Below are positions 24,440 to 35,723 of a DNA stretch of 64,000 bases, one piece after another. The notes under the pieces were generated by a model. The model made no database searches, was not told the origin of the DNA, and saw nothing but the letters and a program-made list of their open reading frames with translations. Location: positions 2,179,937-2,243,936 of the forward strand of contig NC_066856.1 of the NCBI RefSeq assembly GCF_001640805.2, given 5' to 3'. The translations under genes and the position numbers were made by a program. Each line of letters starts with the position of its first letter. The first letter of the stretch is position 1. Origin of the DNA: Lates calcarifer (lineage: Eukaryota; Chordata; Actinopteri; Centropomidae).

Positions 24440-26765
24440 CAAAATGTCTGAAACTTTAAAAATATAATTTTATATTTTATAATATAATTTTTGGACATAA
24501 TTGTGCACCTGCTGAGTCATTGGTAACACCTGCACACTCACACTCACACTTGTGTGTGTCCTTATAGAGAGGTAGCTAGTGTTAACTGTCTCTCTTTGAT
24601 GGGTCTCACATCAAACACATGGCAGTGGGATAGCTCATTTCCCCATATTTTGATATCATAGCACAGAATAACATGAGTGTTCAAATCACAGATTTTTATT
24701 TCATGTACCGAGGGACACGATTTCCTATCAAAAATGAATGAGTAAATGAAAATGAATATCAGTTTTACTTACTTAAATAACCCCAGGTTTTTTTTTCACG
24801 TCTTCATTTGCTGTACATCAGACACTTACCTAATGTAAAGGTGCTGAAACCGAACAGGAACAGTAAATGAAAGGTCGGCCTCTCACCTTGGGCTCATGAC
24901 AGTTTTTCTAGCTCTTATTTAGTCAAGGTGAGCCCTCAAGCACCTCTCAGCTGTAATTCTTAGGGCTATTGATTTTCCTGCTCTCCCTCTCCACCACTGC
25001 TCCAATTACACACAACCACAAGGATTTCCATGAACTGCTCCGAGACCACTTGTCTACAGCCTCTTCAGATGCTGCGCCTGGTCCTGGAAACAAACCTTGG
25101 GAAAGTGTTTGTGGGAGGGTTAATGAATTTAGATCAGTGTTTGCTGCAAACACAGCCTTGCCATCAACTGCAGCGGCCTTGGAGTTAGTGGGCCTGGGGT
25201 TAGACTTGGGTCGTCTCTGAGACAATGCAGCTGATTAGGATGGCAAACACTAGAGATGCTGGAACAGCGTCTCGCAGCCAGAGACTGGCTAAATGCTAAG
25301 CCACGGTCCACACTAACAAAGCTAAGAAGTATTGGTGAAACAGAAAGATGTAGAAAAAGGCTTGAAGGCACATTGATACCATATGGTTTACTCTGCAAGT
25401 GAATTAGAATAGAGTCAACATTAGCACTGCACTAGGAAAACTTTTTTATAGAGCAGGTGAGAATTCAAAACTGTCTCTGAACAGAAATGGGATGCTCATA
25501 TTGATGCTGAAACAGTTGTTAACCTCTTCACCTCCTCCATCCCATCACTGACAGCTCCCACAAGCAGCCATTATAAGGAATATGTTTATTTGTATCAGTT
25601 TACGTGATACATGGTAATAAAATCTAAATTTTAATTATAATAAAACACAAAGTATGGGCTTTCAGTGCCTTTGGTGTAAAATCAAATCCAAAACTTTTCC
25701 CATTATGTTTTGCCTGAATCCATCATGTGGCTGCAGGAAAAAAGGAGACACATTTATGGTTTTTATGCCCTCCCTTGTTGCTTGTTGTTTATGGCCAAAA
25801 CAGGAACTGACAGGTTGGTTAAGCAGGTGGTGTTGGGGTGCAGGGTTGTCAGGTAGTCAGGTGTTTTTTATTCATATTCTTAGTCATTGAACTTTCATTT
25901 TAATTCATTTAATTCCCTGGAGGATAGTCCTGGTTTGCAGATTATACTCCATAGTCACTAGAATTAATTATTATTTGATTTTACCATCATTAAATTTACA
26001 TGGATGATAATATTGTTATAATAACAGCAGAATTCTGAAAACCCCTTCTTAAAGTTGAAAAGGGGAAAAAATGATTTTGGCAAACATTGTTTTGTTGGAG
26101 TACCAGATTTAAGATGGATACAGGAACCTGAGAGGTACATTTTCACTAAGGTATAGACATCTACCAGGCATTTATTGTGACAATAAAAACAACTCTTAAA
26201 GTGAGTTACTACATAGCAATTCACAGTAAATGCTGAGATTATCCCTTCATGAAAGGTTAAAAGAAACAAAAATGGTTCCTCCCAGGACTGCTGGCTGGGA
26301 CTGAATTGTGAGTGCATTTTCACATACTCAGACATACTGAGGTATTGATGCAAGATATGAGCAAGATAATGACTGACATCTAGATACCGTGAACTCAGCC
26401 AGTTATTTGAAACACATTGCTGTGTGCAAGTCATCTGAGGGGTAAAACCCATCGCTGACAGCTCGCATTTCACAGCTGGGAGCCCAGACGGAGATATTAG
26501 ACAGTGTCCTGGCTGAGGGAAAGGCTTTTAAAATGTATCAGTTTATAAAGACAACCAAAGGTGATGAATCATAACTACATGCATGTCTGTTTTGGGACCA
26601 GAACTCCAACATGTTCCTCCGTTCTTAGATTCCTCCCTGTAACTCAGAGACTTACTTGTCATGCACAGGTCTGTCCCTGTTTGAGAGCAGATTCACTGCA
26701 CATTCACACTGGGATAAATAGCATTTCCTGGGGAATAAGCCAGCTCTTATTGGAGATGCAAGTTT
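24440..26765. other. unique non-coding sequence
   Basis: A minus-strand frame of 169 codons (25964-26473) is the second longest in the window. It shows no domain, no splice structure and no codon bias I can see, so it is not called. The forkhead-like cluster is listed separately. Confidence 0.4.
25085..25153. promoter_or_regulatory. forkhead-like site cluster with 17-base dyad
   Basis: GTGTTTGCTGCAAACAC (25137-25153) is a perfect dyad of two forkhead-type cores (TGTTTGC and GCAAACA) around one central base. Two more forkhead-like words lie just upstream: AAACAAAC at about 25088 and GTGTTTGTG at about 25105. Forkhead proteins are known to bind RYAAAYA cores. Use in vivo is inferred. Confidence 0.35.
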
Positions 26766-26769
26766 GAGC

Positions 26770-27060
26770 AGGGATGGCAATTTGTGCCCATCATGCAACA
26801 CTAATTTATAATGACACCCCTGGAAACGCTGCTTCTCGTTTCATTTGCAATGCTAACTTGCCTCCAGACCACGCTAACATGGCTCAACAGTCGAATACGG
26901 AGGGGGCTAATTGCGCCGAGGTGGCCAGTAGCAACATGAGAGCCTATAATTGGAGGACACGCTCAGTGTGTGTGAAGAACCATTTGCATATCACTTCCAC
27001 TGTCTCTGTGAGGTGATGGAACATTATTAGCTGGAAAACTCGCAGTGTCCACGGTTGGCA
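26770..27060. promoter_or_regulatory. candidate conserved block with POU octamer
   Basis: A non-repetitive block with an exact octamer ATTTGCAT at 26982-26989 (the POU/OCT core), CTATAATTGG about 40 bases upstream, and a CpG-bearing GGGGGCTAATTGCGCCG near 26903. An 80-codon frame overlaps but has no domain. Confidence 0.25.
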
Positions 27061-27098
27061 CTTCCTGCATTTATTTATTTTTGCCTTACATTTTCTGT

Positions 27099-27121
27099 GT
27101 CTGTCTGTCTGTCTGTCTGTC
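27099..27121. repeat. TCTG tetranucleotide repeat
   Basis: Five to six CTGT units. Confidence 0.9.
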
Positions 27122-27124
27122 CAG

Positions 27125-30025
27125 ATCACTCTGTCAAACTCTTCATTGTGTAACTTTCTCTCTAAACTGAAAATGATCAAGGAAATACACACACACACCT
27201 GCCTCTTAGTTGTGTCCTTCCAAACAGAGGAGCAGGAGGACAAACAGAGCTGCAGGATTATCAGAATGATGCAGGGCTGCTTTGCGTTATGCTTTTTGCT
27301 ATGACGTCTGGTTGTATAAAATCTAATTCCTGACAGTTTTCCAAAAAAAAAGGCAAGAATGTTGTAGAGTATCACTTTAAAAGAGTAACTACACTAGTGT
27401 GTGCCGTGGTAGTCAGCCACTGCGCCGACTGGGAGAGTCACTGTGTGGATGACTGTGTTGTAGCTGAGCTGGCAGTGGAACGTCATGATTACATATACAG
27501 TGCAATAGATAAATAACTAAATAAAATCAGAGTGGATTTAATCTGATAGAAAGTTACATTATGGGGGCCAAAATGAGCAGCCTCATTGCTTGGCTTTTAA
27601 AAAAGCAGAAGGCTAACTTTCCCCTCTCCCTATTTGAGCAGTCCCTTTTTAGACCTTATGGGGCTTGTTAGGGGAGACCATACACCTAGGAGCAGCAGAG
27701 TTGTCCAAGCCTCCTCCCTGCAGAACAATGAGGCTGTTGTGCTTTCCTCAGTAGTGAGGAGAAGTCCTGGGAGACTGCAGAGGCAGCTGTGGTGGGATCC
27801 TGGGACAAGGGCTAGGACTCGGGGAGGAGGAGTGCAGCAGAGGGCTTTTTTGGGGAGGGGTGTGAGGTTATGGAGTGTAGAGGGCCTGTGTGTTGTGGGA
27901 ACCCCCGATCTCCCCACTCAACCCCAACTCCCCCCCCTCCAATCTTTTCTGACTTCAGAAAAGGCCAATGCGACAGAACTGCCATTTGCAATGCAGATCA
28001 TGTCCAGGAGGAAGGAAAAAAGAAGCTGGGAATCAATGGTCCTGTATCAATCTGCTGACTGCTAATGTCCTCCACAATCTGATTCTTGACCCCTTCCCTG
28101 CCGTCCCTCAGACAAACCACCATTGTCCCACAGGGCCCCACCTTTCTCCTTCCACTCTATTGCGTGGCCAAAGATGCCACATTAGGCGAGGAGAATCCAC
28201 AACTCAAGGTTTCTTTGAAGAGAGGCGCAGTAACTGTCATTTAGAAATGTGTTTAGCAGGTTTGGGGCCACAACATAATGGGCTGAAAAGAGAAAAGAGT
28301 GAGAAGGGGGAGGGTGGAAATGTGGAGGAACCAGTCAGTGTTTGGCAAACACAACATTTAACCCTTGTGGTCATTGTCATAATATCCCAATTTGTGTCAC
28401 AAATCTGGTTAGAGTGATACGGTAAATCAGTAAAAGAAAGGGAGAGTGTCAGGTGACAGCGCTGGGAGACAAAGACGGAGAGGAGAGGTTTGAAATCTCA
28501 TCCTCAGCACTCATCATACCTGAGCAACTGCTGGACCAAGAAACCACCTCATTATTTTTACATGAAGCTGAACTAACAGCTTCATCACATCAACCTGTTA
28601 AATAAACACACCAATTAGCAAATCAGAACATCCCCTCTTTCTTTCATCTCCAGCTAGTGATAACATCACAAAGATGTTTTACTTTTGATAGAGCACCTCA
28701 GAAATATTCATCTGAGTGCTGCTCTCATTGTACCCTTGGTAGGATATATCAATTTGTAGAGTTGATTACATACCATTCAAGCATGATAAGCAAGTACAGT
28801 AAGAGTATTTTCTTTTATACAGCATGATAATTTTCATTTCATCTTGTTAGATGTAATATATTATCATTCTGACTCCCCCAGATAAACTTACAGAGATAAT
28901 CAGCCCTGCTTATTCCCTAATGCATCCAGATGCTAACAAGCCCACATGAAATGCAGCACACTGTGTCATTCTCAGCTGTTCTGGCCAAACAGACGGAAAT
29001 GCATACAATTAGCAAACCTGCAACTCTTATTGAAAGCATCCCAGCTATTTCCAGCCATTAGTGATTTGGTTTGAAGCAGCAAACTGCTTCCAAGCCCTTG
29101 ACCTCAGGGGAGGTGAACGGAATACCAGCAGGGGAGTAAATTGGCTGAGATGTGATTCTGAAGCCAAAAGTTCAGCATGTGCGGGGCGATTGGCCTCAAA
29201 CTATTCATTATGCTGCAAGACTGAGATGGAGGGTCGTCCTGTGGCACCCTGGCTCTCAACTGGGGGAGAACAGCTGAAAAAAGGACCGCATATGGATGCA
29301 CTGACCCCTCAACCCACCCAGGGACTGACTCAAGACTTAAAATCATAATATCGCCCCAAGGTAATGAGAGAACCAGGAGCATTTAGTTGTTTGGTTCTGG
29401 TTTTATGTCAACTGCACATGTGGATGACATTTAACTAACTGGAAAAGGTTGCATGGCAGACTCATTTGTATTCACTCTGTGTTCACAGTTTGGGCAAAAA
29501 TCAGATCAGGAAGTTGATTGTATGTATTATAAGGGCATGCTCCACTCATTACAAGTGCTTTCTCTCATCTACTGTTACACATCCTCTCCACCCCATAGTG
29601 CATATGCATGATTTCTGACCAGGCTGCTCCTGCATAAAAATGCTGTACTGTGGATTAGTTGCTACTGAATGGTATGATTTGGAAGCCAATCTGTCAGTTC
29701 TCCCTGTCCAGGAGAAGCCTGTTCAGTCCTGTTGCCTGCTGTTTATTTATGAGCAGGTCTAGGCCCAGCATTTTTAATCATTCATGAAACTTCGACGGGC
29801 CGCAAAAGAAGTCAGCACTACACCATGCTGGATCCTTATTCCAACCAATAGTAGGGAGAAAAAAAACAAACAAACAAAAAAAAAAACACGCAATTTTCTC
29901 TGAGATTGTAAAATGAAAATAGATGGAAGGAACAGGGAGAAAATCTATAAGCGACACCCGGGGATTCATAGTGAGCTGTGTCATTGTTATTGGTCTCATT
30001 TTGTTTGGATTTATGACTTCGCTCT
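27125..30025. other. unique non-coding sequence
   Basis: Overlapping plus-strand frames at 27634-28065 and 27968-28417 (143 and 149 codons) occupy a G-rich then C-rich stretch and have no recognised domain. A good pyrimidine-AG (ends near 27958) precedes part of the first, but no donor-matched partner is seen. An A-rich run lies at 29861-29886. At 28900-29080 there is a non-repetitive block that could be conserved. Confidence 0.4.
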
Positions 30026-30029
30026 TAAA

Positions 30030-30400
30030 AACAAAAGAGGATTGCTCATGATTGGCGTGCCCATGTAATCTCCAATGTCTGATAATTCAACCTCCAATTA
30101 TTCATCTATTCAGCTTGACCTGGTGTTTTCCCTTTGAGATAACCAATCAAATAACACAACTTGTTACTTCCAGCTAGGATTCTGCAATCTCCTGCCACCC
30201 ACTCCAATAGCAATACAGTTCCCAAACTCCATTCTCATTAATAAGTGAAAATAAATTAAGAGGGTGGGGGGAGCCAAATAAATTGAAATGTTCCTTGGAG
30301 GTCAGTGGTAAAAATCGGCGTTGTAAATCAGTGAGTTGAAAAGTTCAAATTAAAATTGTTGACATATTTACCACTGGGCCTAAAGCAGTCAGATATTAAA
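30030..30400. promoter_or_regulatory. candidate conserved regulatory block
   Basis: AT-leaning, non-repetitive sequence dense in plausible factor sites: CAATTATTC near 30095 (homeodomain), TTGACCT at 30115-30121 (nuclear-receptor half-site), CCAATCAA at 30143-30150 (CCAAT/PBX type), and ATTAATAAG near 30238. There is no long open frame. Enhancer identity is inference. Confidence 0.28.
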
Positions 30401-30989
30401 AGTGGAAGGGAGAAAATAATAACTTGATTAACAGGAAATAATGTGGTCTTTTTATAAACTAATGTGCTTGACCTCAGTGCAAGCGTCTGGAACCACGTTT
30501 GGAAATTTTCTTACGAAAGAGGGGAAGACAGAACAGGTCACTGCTGGAACCCTTTTTTGGCAAAAGGAGGTTTGTAGAGGGGGTGAGGGGTGGGCTGTGT
30601 TAAGGACTGCATGCACTGGTGAGTGAGTAAGAGAGAAGGAGAGAGTGTGTGTGTGTGCTGGGGTCATCTAAGCTCTTTTGGATCAGTTTGAACAGTGTGA
30701 AGATCATAAACCCATAAACCCACACAATTAGCTTCTTTTAAGACACTTGCTGACACTTCATAAATCAGCTTCTTTACCAACAGATCATGCCAACACACAG
30801 AGTGGAATCATACCTGCATCACTCCTTAGTCTGAATCATAGTGGAGAAGCTTGTTTTTATTGCTAAAAATATCAAAATCTTTTCCTAATGCCTAAACACA
30901 ACTCAGTAACCCACAAGTGGTTTATTTTTAGGACAGAATTTCAGTATCATCCCTTAGATTAGCGAGTCTGAGTATAAACCAAATGAAAA

Positions 30990-31155
30990 CTCAGGGATCA
31001 TCAACATCATTAGGATTCATCCTCTGGGAACAATGAATGTTCCACATTCATGGTGCTTCAGTTGATTGACATTGGGGTATTGCAGTCTGGACCAGATTGG
31101 TGGACTGACAGACTGACACTGCCACCCCACTAGCATGGCTGAAAACTACTGAATG
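30990..31155 (-). repeat. dispersed fish repeat family B, minus copy
   Basis: CATCATTAGGATTCATCCTC, GAATGTTCC, CAGTCTGGACCA, GGTGGACTGACAGACTGACA and TAGCATGGCTGAAAAC occur in that order. This order is characteristic of a very common percomorph repeat read in reverse. Other pieces of the family are at 46424-46746, 55514-55747 and 63036-63117. No coding capacity is seen. Confidence 0.65.
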
Positions 31156-31159
31156 AGCT

Positions 31160-32918
31160 GCTACATATCCAAGGTCATTTGTTGTGGTTGGTTGTAGACG
31201 AACACCTTCAGGCTTGGTGGAAGACTCAATTCTACAAATTCAGACATCTTGGCTGCAAATATTTGCTCTGCGATTAATGAAAAAATCATTAAAAACATAA
31301 GCAACAGCCAGGTGTGTAGATTGAGCCACATCAGTAGTTTTATCTTGTTTCACTTGGCAGCATCAGAGTTTAAATGGAATTGTGATCACCTGTCTAAACA
31401 AAGCTAACAGACAGAATGAGATTAATAAATTAAAGATCTGTTCCAAATGTGTTAAGTATGAACTTGTTCTAAAATATGTGAGATGAACCATCAATTTCAG
31501 TTTGAGTTCTCCTTATAAAAATGCATTTTTCACTCCTCACATACATCATGCCTGTGCATGGATGTGTATATGTGAGTCCCTGCTTGTGTGCGATGTAATC
31601 ATGAGCAAATTCTTCAGCCTTGTTTCCGCCACTTGATGACAAGATTTGACAAATGTTGAGACACAGCTGCACACAGAAGTGCTGCAGCTCTGTTTGGAAA
31701 TATCTCTGCCGTGGCTGTGCCAGCATCCAAGGATTAGGCCTAAGGAAGGCTGCATTACTCTGGAGATGGAACATCTGTGTTTCTGAAGGGCAATCCATGA
31801 GATACCCACTGGTCTTGGAGGAGAGATGGGGTCCAGCTCTAGCCATTTCAAAAGGTTAGCCAATTTGCCTTAAACCAAATGGAGGCGATGGCCTCATGCT
31901 GCACTGTGTATTCACCAAACACTGTGGTGATTGGTTGTGCAAACAAATTTCTCTGACTGAAATAGAGCAGAGTACAATAGGTACAAGAGGACAGAAAATC
32001 CATGTAAATTAGCCTGAAACCTTACCTCATAGAGTTGTGAAGCACTGACTAAGATTGATGAGCAGCAATAAATTACTGTACGTTAAAGCTTTGGGAAACC
32101 CCGATGGTAAAAGTCTGAAAATCAGAACAAGTATGAAGTCAAAACAAAAGCTGGATACGATATAACATTTAGAAAAGTTTCCATTTACATTTCAAGAGTT
32201 GCCCGAAATGAGCGTGCATAACAGCATGAAAACATCAGTTCAAAGGAAACGCCTTGATCTTACTGGGACAACGAGCGCCCAACAGGAGAAAAGATGGATT
32301 GGGGACTCAGAGGGTCACCACTGTTTGTGTGTTTGCTTTTGGTGTTTGCAGAGAAGGCCTCTTTTTTTTACGATGCCATCTGCGCCTCTGCAAGAAAGGC
32401 CTGCATTGTCTGTACATGCAAGCCCCTTGTGAATGATCACTGTGTTGAGGCGTTAATGACAATACCATTTGAACTTCCCACACTGCTTTTCTTTCATGGT
32501 TTAAAGTTCTACTCTGTGCGCCAAGGAAAACAAGAGCGTAATGGACATTTTCTGGCTGAGCAATTATGTGAAACGAGACTGCCCTCGTGTTTTGTTTGTG
32601 ATGGTTTTGTGGCAGAGCAAACGCTGGCCAGCCTGAGGAAAGTGCAAAAGTTCAGTGTGTTGGACAGTGGATTGAACTGGACCAAGGTCCACTGATATTC
32701 ACATGTAGCATTTTGAGTCAGTTTTGACAATGACAGTGCTCGTGTTACATAACAGGAACCCATCATTGACTAATGGAAGCAAGGGTCAATGCACACTTGA
32801 GAAAGGGGATCAGGGGATGACACTGAATGAAAAGCTGTTTTAGTTATAGCACAGATATACGTCTCTTGGGTGGATTTTAGCAAGTTCCACCTGTGGAATT
32901 AAAGAATATACTCATTTA
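31160..32918. other. unique non-coding sequence
   Basis: At 31469-31863 two minus-strand frames overlap (125 and 105 codons), and at 32199-32695 three plus-strand frames overlap (up to 133 codons, one with a hydrophobic start). Simultaneous openness in several frames suggests low stop density rather than coding. No domain is recognised. Confidence 0.4.
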
Positions 32919-32921
32919 TTT

Positions 32922-33256
32922 TGGGGGGCAGCCATGGCCTAGATGACAGAGAAGTGGCCTGGGACTGCTGGATCAGCAGGAAAAAATGTGGGCGGGGGCA
33001 GAGAATGAATACCACTTTCCCCTGCCTCAATATATCCACGACTGAAGTGCCCCTTAAGCAAGGCACCTAACCTCCAACTGCTCCCCGGGCACTGTGGCTG
33101 CTCACCGCTCATGGGGCGTGTGTGTGTGTGTGTGCGCGCTCAATGCTCTTAGTGCATGTGCCTGTGTTTTCACTGCTCATGGATGGGTTAAATGCAGAGG
33201 TCAAATTCCTGTGTGTGTAAAAACATACTTGGCTAGTAAAGGATCCCTCTTATTGT
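32922..33256 (+). mobile_element. tRNA-derived SINE
   Basis: It begins with a tRNA-like head (GGGGCAGCCATGGCCTAG from about 32924; the A-box is fair, the B-box is decayed). The body has CCCCTTAAGCAAGGCACC (33050-33067) and AACTGCTCCCCGGGCACTG, followed by a GT run (33118-33134). The tail has GGGTTAAATGCAGAGGTCAA (from about 33185). This order is the well-known body and tail of a widespread fish tRNA-SINE. It is transcribed by RNA polymerase III and mobilised by a partner LINE. The copy is degenerate, so an old insertion is likely. Exact family is not assigned. Confidence 0.8.
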
Positions 33257-33259
33257 GAT

Positions 33260-34695
33260 GATAATAGAAAGCAGGATTTCCCACCTTACAACTGACTTGA
33301 TATAATCTATGTAGCATTTTCTGGCAGATGAACAATCAGCGGAGACTATTAGACCCTGTAATGGATCCTTACCGTCATGGAGATTGATTTACAGTAGAGG
33401 ATGCCAGCCAGCAATAATGTCATGTATTCTGCAGCTTTATGTTACACTGCACTGGAAAAAAAAGAGACACAAAGAGAGACACAAAATGACAAGGGAAGGC
33501 AGAAAAAGTAAAGAGAGAAAACTTTGTGGGTCAGAGGTCAAGCACATCTCATCAACAGCTGACAACTCACCATGTAAACTTTTCCATATTGCAAGTCATC
33601 TGCAGCTGCACACTCTGCCTGCGTGCAATCTCCAGCACTCCAAATCTGCTTGCTCTGCATCCAGCCCCTCACACAATAACTGTCATTCCCACTGGTTAAT
33701 CACATCAATTTGTGTTGCCGTGGCTGTATAGTTGTTGTTGTTGTTTTGCTGTTTCTGAGCATGCCCAGAGGAGGTGTTCTCTTGAGCAGCTACGAACAGG
33801 GGTCCTTTTCTTTCTGTGGGGTTGATGCAGGCAGCTCATTAGCCGCCTCTCTCCTCATCCCTAAACAGCTTGGTTTGCATAAGCAAATAGAAAGTAAAGG
33901 TGTTCTAGGCAGGAGAGGGATGATGGGATTCCGACTTACCTCCTGATTGGCATTTTTCTGCCAGGGCCTCCACATTATGGATGGGGAGAATAACAAGTAC
34001 CCCACCACCCCACCCCCCCAAAAAACATTTCTGTCTACAATGCTTAGGCCCAGGATTCAACCAAAACACTCACTCTGCTGCTGTTCCTGCTGTGGTTGCA
34101 ATTGCTGTATGAATCTTTTAACTGCATTTATACATAGCTTCTACTTTTGCTGGGCAAAAATCAGTGAGCAAGCAGCATTTTCATCATTTACCGACATGAT
34201 ATAACGGTGTAGTTGGCAAAGTGTTATATGAATCCAGCAAGGCTAATGAGATGATGATGAAAGTCTGAGGCCACGCTAAAGGAAAATACAAAGGTGGGTT
34301 AGCTCTGCCCTTCATTTGGTCATTATAGTGAAAACAACCACACCAGATGATGCTGCTTAGTGTGAGGTACAGTATGAATTAATATTTATGTCATGCTGAA
34401 AACTGGGTTATGCAAGCTCTAAGGTGATTGTAGAAAAAAATCCAGCCAGAATTAAGGGGAGCACGAGTGGTTAATGAACTGAGCTGTAGCCCAGATTAGA
34501 AAGATACTGAGAAAGATACAAATCTTCCTGTGCCAACAACATTTTGACCAGACACCCAAAATAATGTCTTTCTTTTAAATTGTATTTTTTATATCAAAAA
34601 TGCAATATTTCTATATCTTTTTTGCACATTTTATTTCTAAAATTGGAATTTCTAAATGCTTTTTTGATTCTGTCATAGTGCCCTCATAACAGGAA
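33260..34695. other. unique non-coding sequence
   Basis: It holds a short GTT run near 33730-33746. The 14-base word shared with 15145-15158 recurs at 33335-33348. The 115-codon frame at 33384-33731 has no domain. Confidence 0.4.
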
Positions 34696-34700
34696 TTTCC

Positions 34701-34755
34701 AAAAAAAAAAAAAAAAAAAACACAACAACAACAAACAAACAAAAACAAAAAACAA
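34701..34755 (+). repeat. poly-A (20 A) and A-rich CAACAA tract
   Basis: Twenty A are followed by CAACAACAACAAACAAACAA-type sequence. It abuts the upstream side of the probable transposon at 34799 and may be the tail of an unrecognised retroposon. Confidence 0.85.
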
Positions 34756-34798
34756 TCTATGTTACCTGCTCATCACCAAAAGGCAGACATAGTTTAGG

Positions 34799-35450
34799 TG
34801 TGTTTCAATTGCAGGAACTTTCCCCAGGAACCTTTGGAGGAACTCTGGTACCAGGATCTAAATTAAGTTCTGGGGAAAGTTTTTTACCCACCTTGCTCAG
34901 GGGTTAGTACTTCTGAAACTAGAGGAACCTTTGGGGTGGGGCTCACAGTGCCAAACATTTCTGATTGGTTCGAGTGTGTTTTCTTTCAGCCCCCATTTTA
35001 AAAAAATGTGTGATTCAACATATCAAGATGGAGTTATATAAGAAAGTGTATGACAGATGGCCCAACAACTAAATCTAGGCCTTACTGAGTATTTACACTG
35101 AAGAGGATATCCAGAGGGAAATGAAACAGAAACCTGCAATGACATCATACATGTAAAAGTCTTGTGCAAGTAAAATGCAACTGAACCTTATTTAAAGCAT
35201 GAAACAGTCTGCCTGTTCTTCTCTTTAGATGGCGTCATCGTTGTTGTATAGTTTTCTGCCTTACTGCCAACTGGCAGGACTGGAGTGGGACAGCTTGTTG
35301 TAGCTGTCAGTGTTTCATACGTCAGCAGCCTAATTTACAGGTCTTGTGGTGGTAGAAATGCAGACAACCAGAGATTTGAAGAAATATTTTAGTTCCTTGA
35401 AAAAAAGCTCCTCGGACTCAAAGTCGTGGGTACTTTTTGTAGAAACACGG
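34799..35450. mobile_element. probable non-autonomous DNA transposon
   Basis: The left end (TGTTTCAATTGCAGGAACTT from 34801) and the right end (terminating GAAACACGG at 35442-35450) have related inverted termini beginning with the TGTTTC type. Inside are repeated AGGAAC/GTTCC words, CTGATTGGTTCGAG near 34962, and TAGTTCCTTG near 35391. This is the layout of a common fish repeat rich in 'GGAACTTT' motifs. There is no transposase frame, so it would be mobilised in trans. Superfamily is not assigned. Confidence 0.5.
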
Positions 35451-35471
35451 TTTTAGTGACTGGTTAGCCAA

Positions 35472-35723
35472 CATAGTGGAGCATTTAGCAGCTAAAGAGC
35501 TGATCATTTCCCTCAGGTGATGGTTTAGGTTTCTAGCTCATATAAGAGCTAGAAAGAGACTGTATATTGGACTACAAATGAATCCATGTTTCTCCATGTC
35601 TACTGGGTGTAAATAATCATCTTTTTGCTTTATATTTTATAAGGTAATAATATGTAAATGTTGTGTTTACAGCCTGTTCTGATGCTTCCAAGTGGACAAG
35701 AAATATCAATCACTGCTGCTTTA
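35472..35723 (+). repeat. dispersed repeat family A, copy 3
   Basis: It matches 9388-9636 throughout, in the same orientation, 26 kb away. It starts about 20 bases after the end of the probable transposon. Either one inserted beside the other or both belong to a larger composite. Confidence 0.85.

Noticed and set aside
25964..26473. 169-codon minus-strand open frame
   Set aside because: No recognisable domain, and AT-rich composition like the flanks. Length is chance-compatible.
27634..28417. Two overlapping plus-strand frames, one with an acceptor-like site near 27958
   Set aside because: Different frames, G- and C-rich composition artefacts, no domain, no partner exon.
31469..31863. Overlapping minus-strand frames of 125 and 105 codons
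   Set aside because: Two frames open at once points to low stop density rather than coding; no domain.
32294..32695. 133-codon frame with a hydrophobic start resembling a signal peptide
   Set aside because: Overlapping frames are also open, there is no known family, and a single hydrophobic stretch is common by chance.
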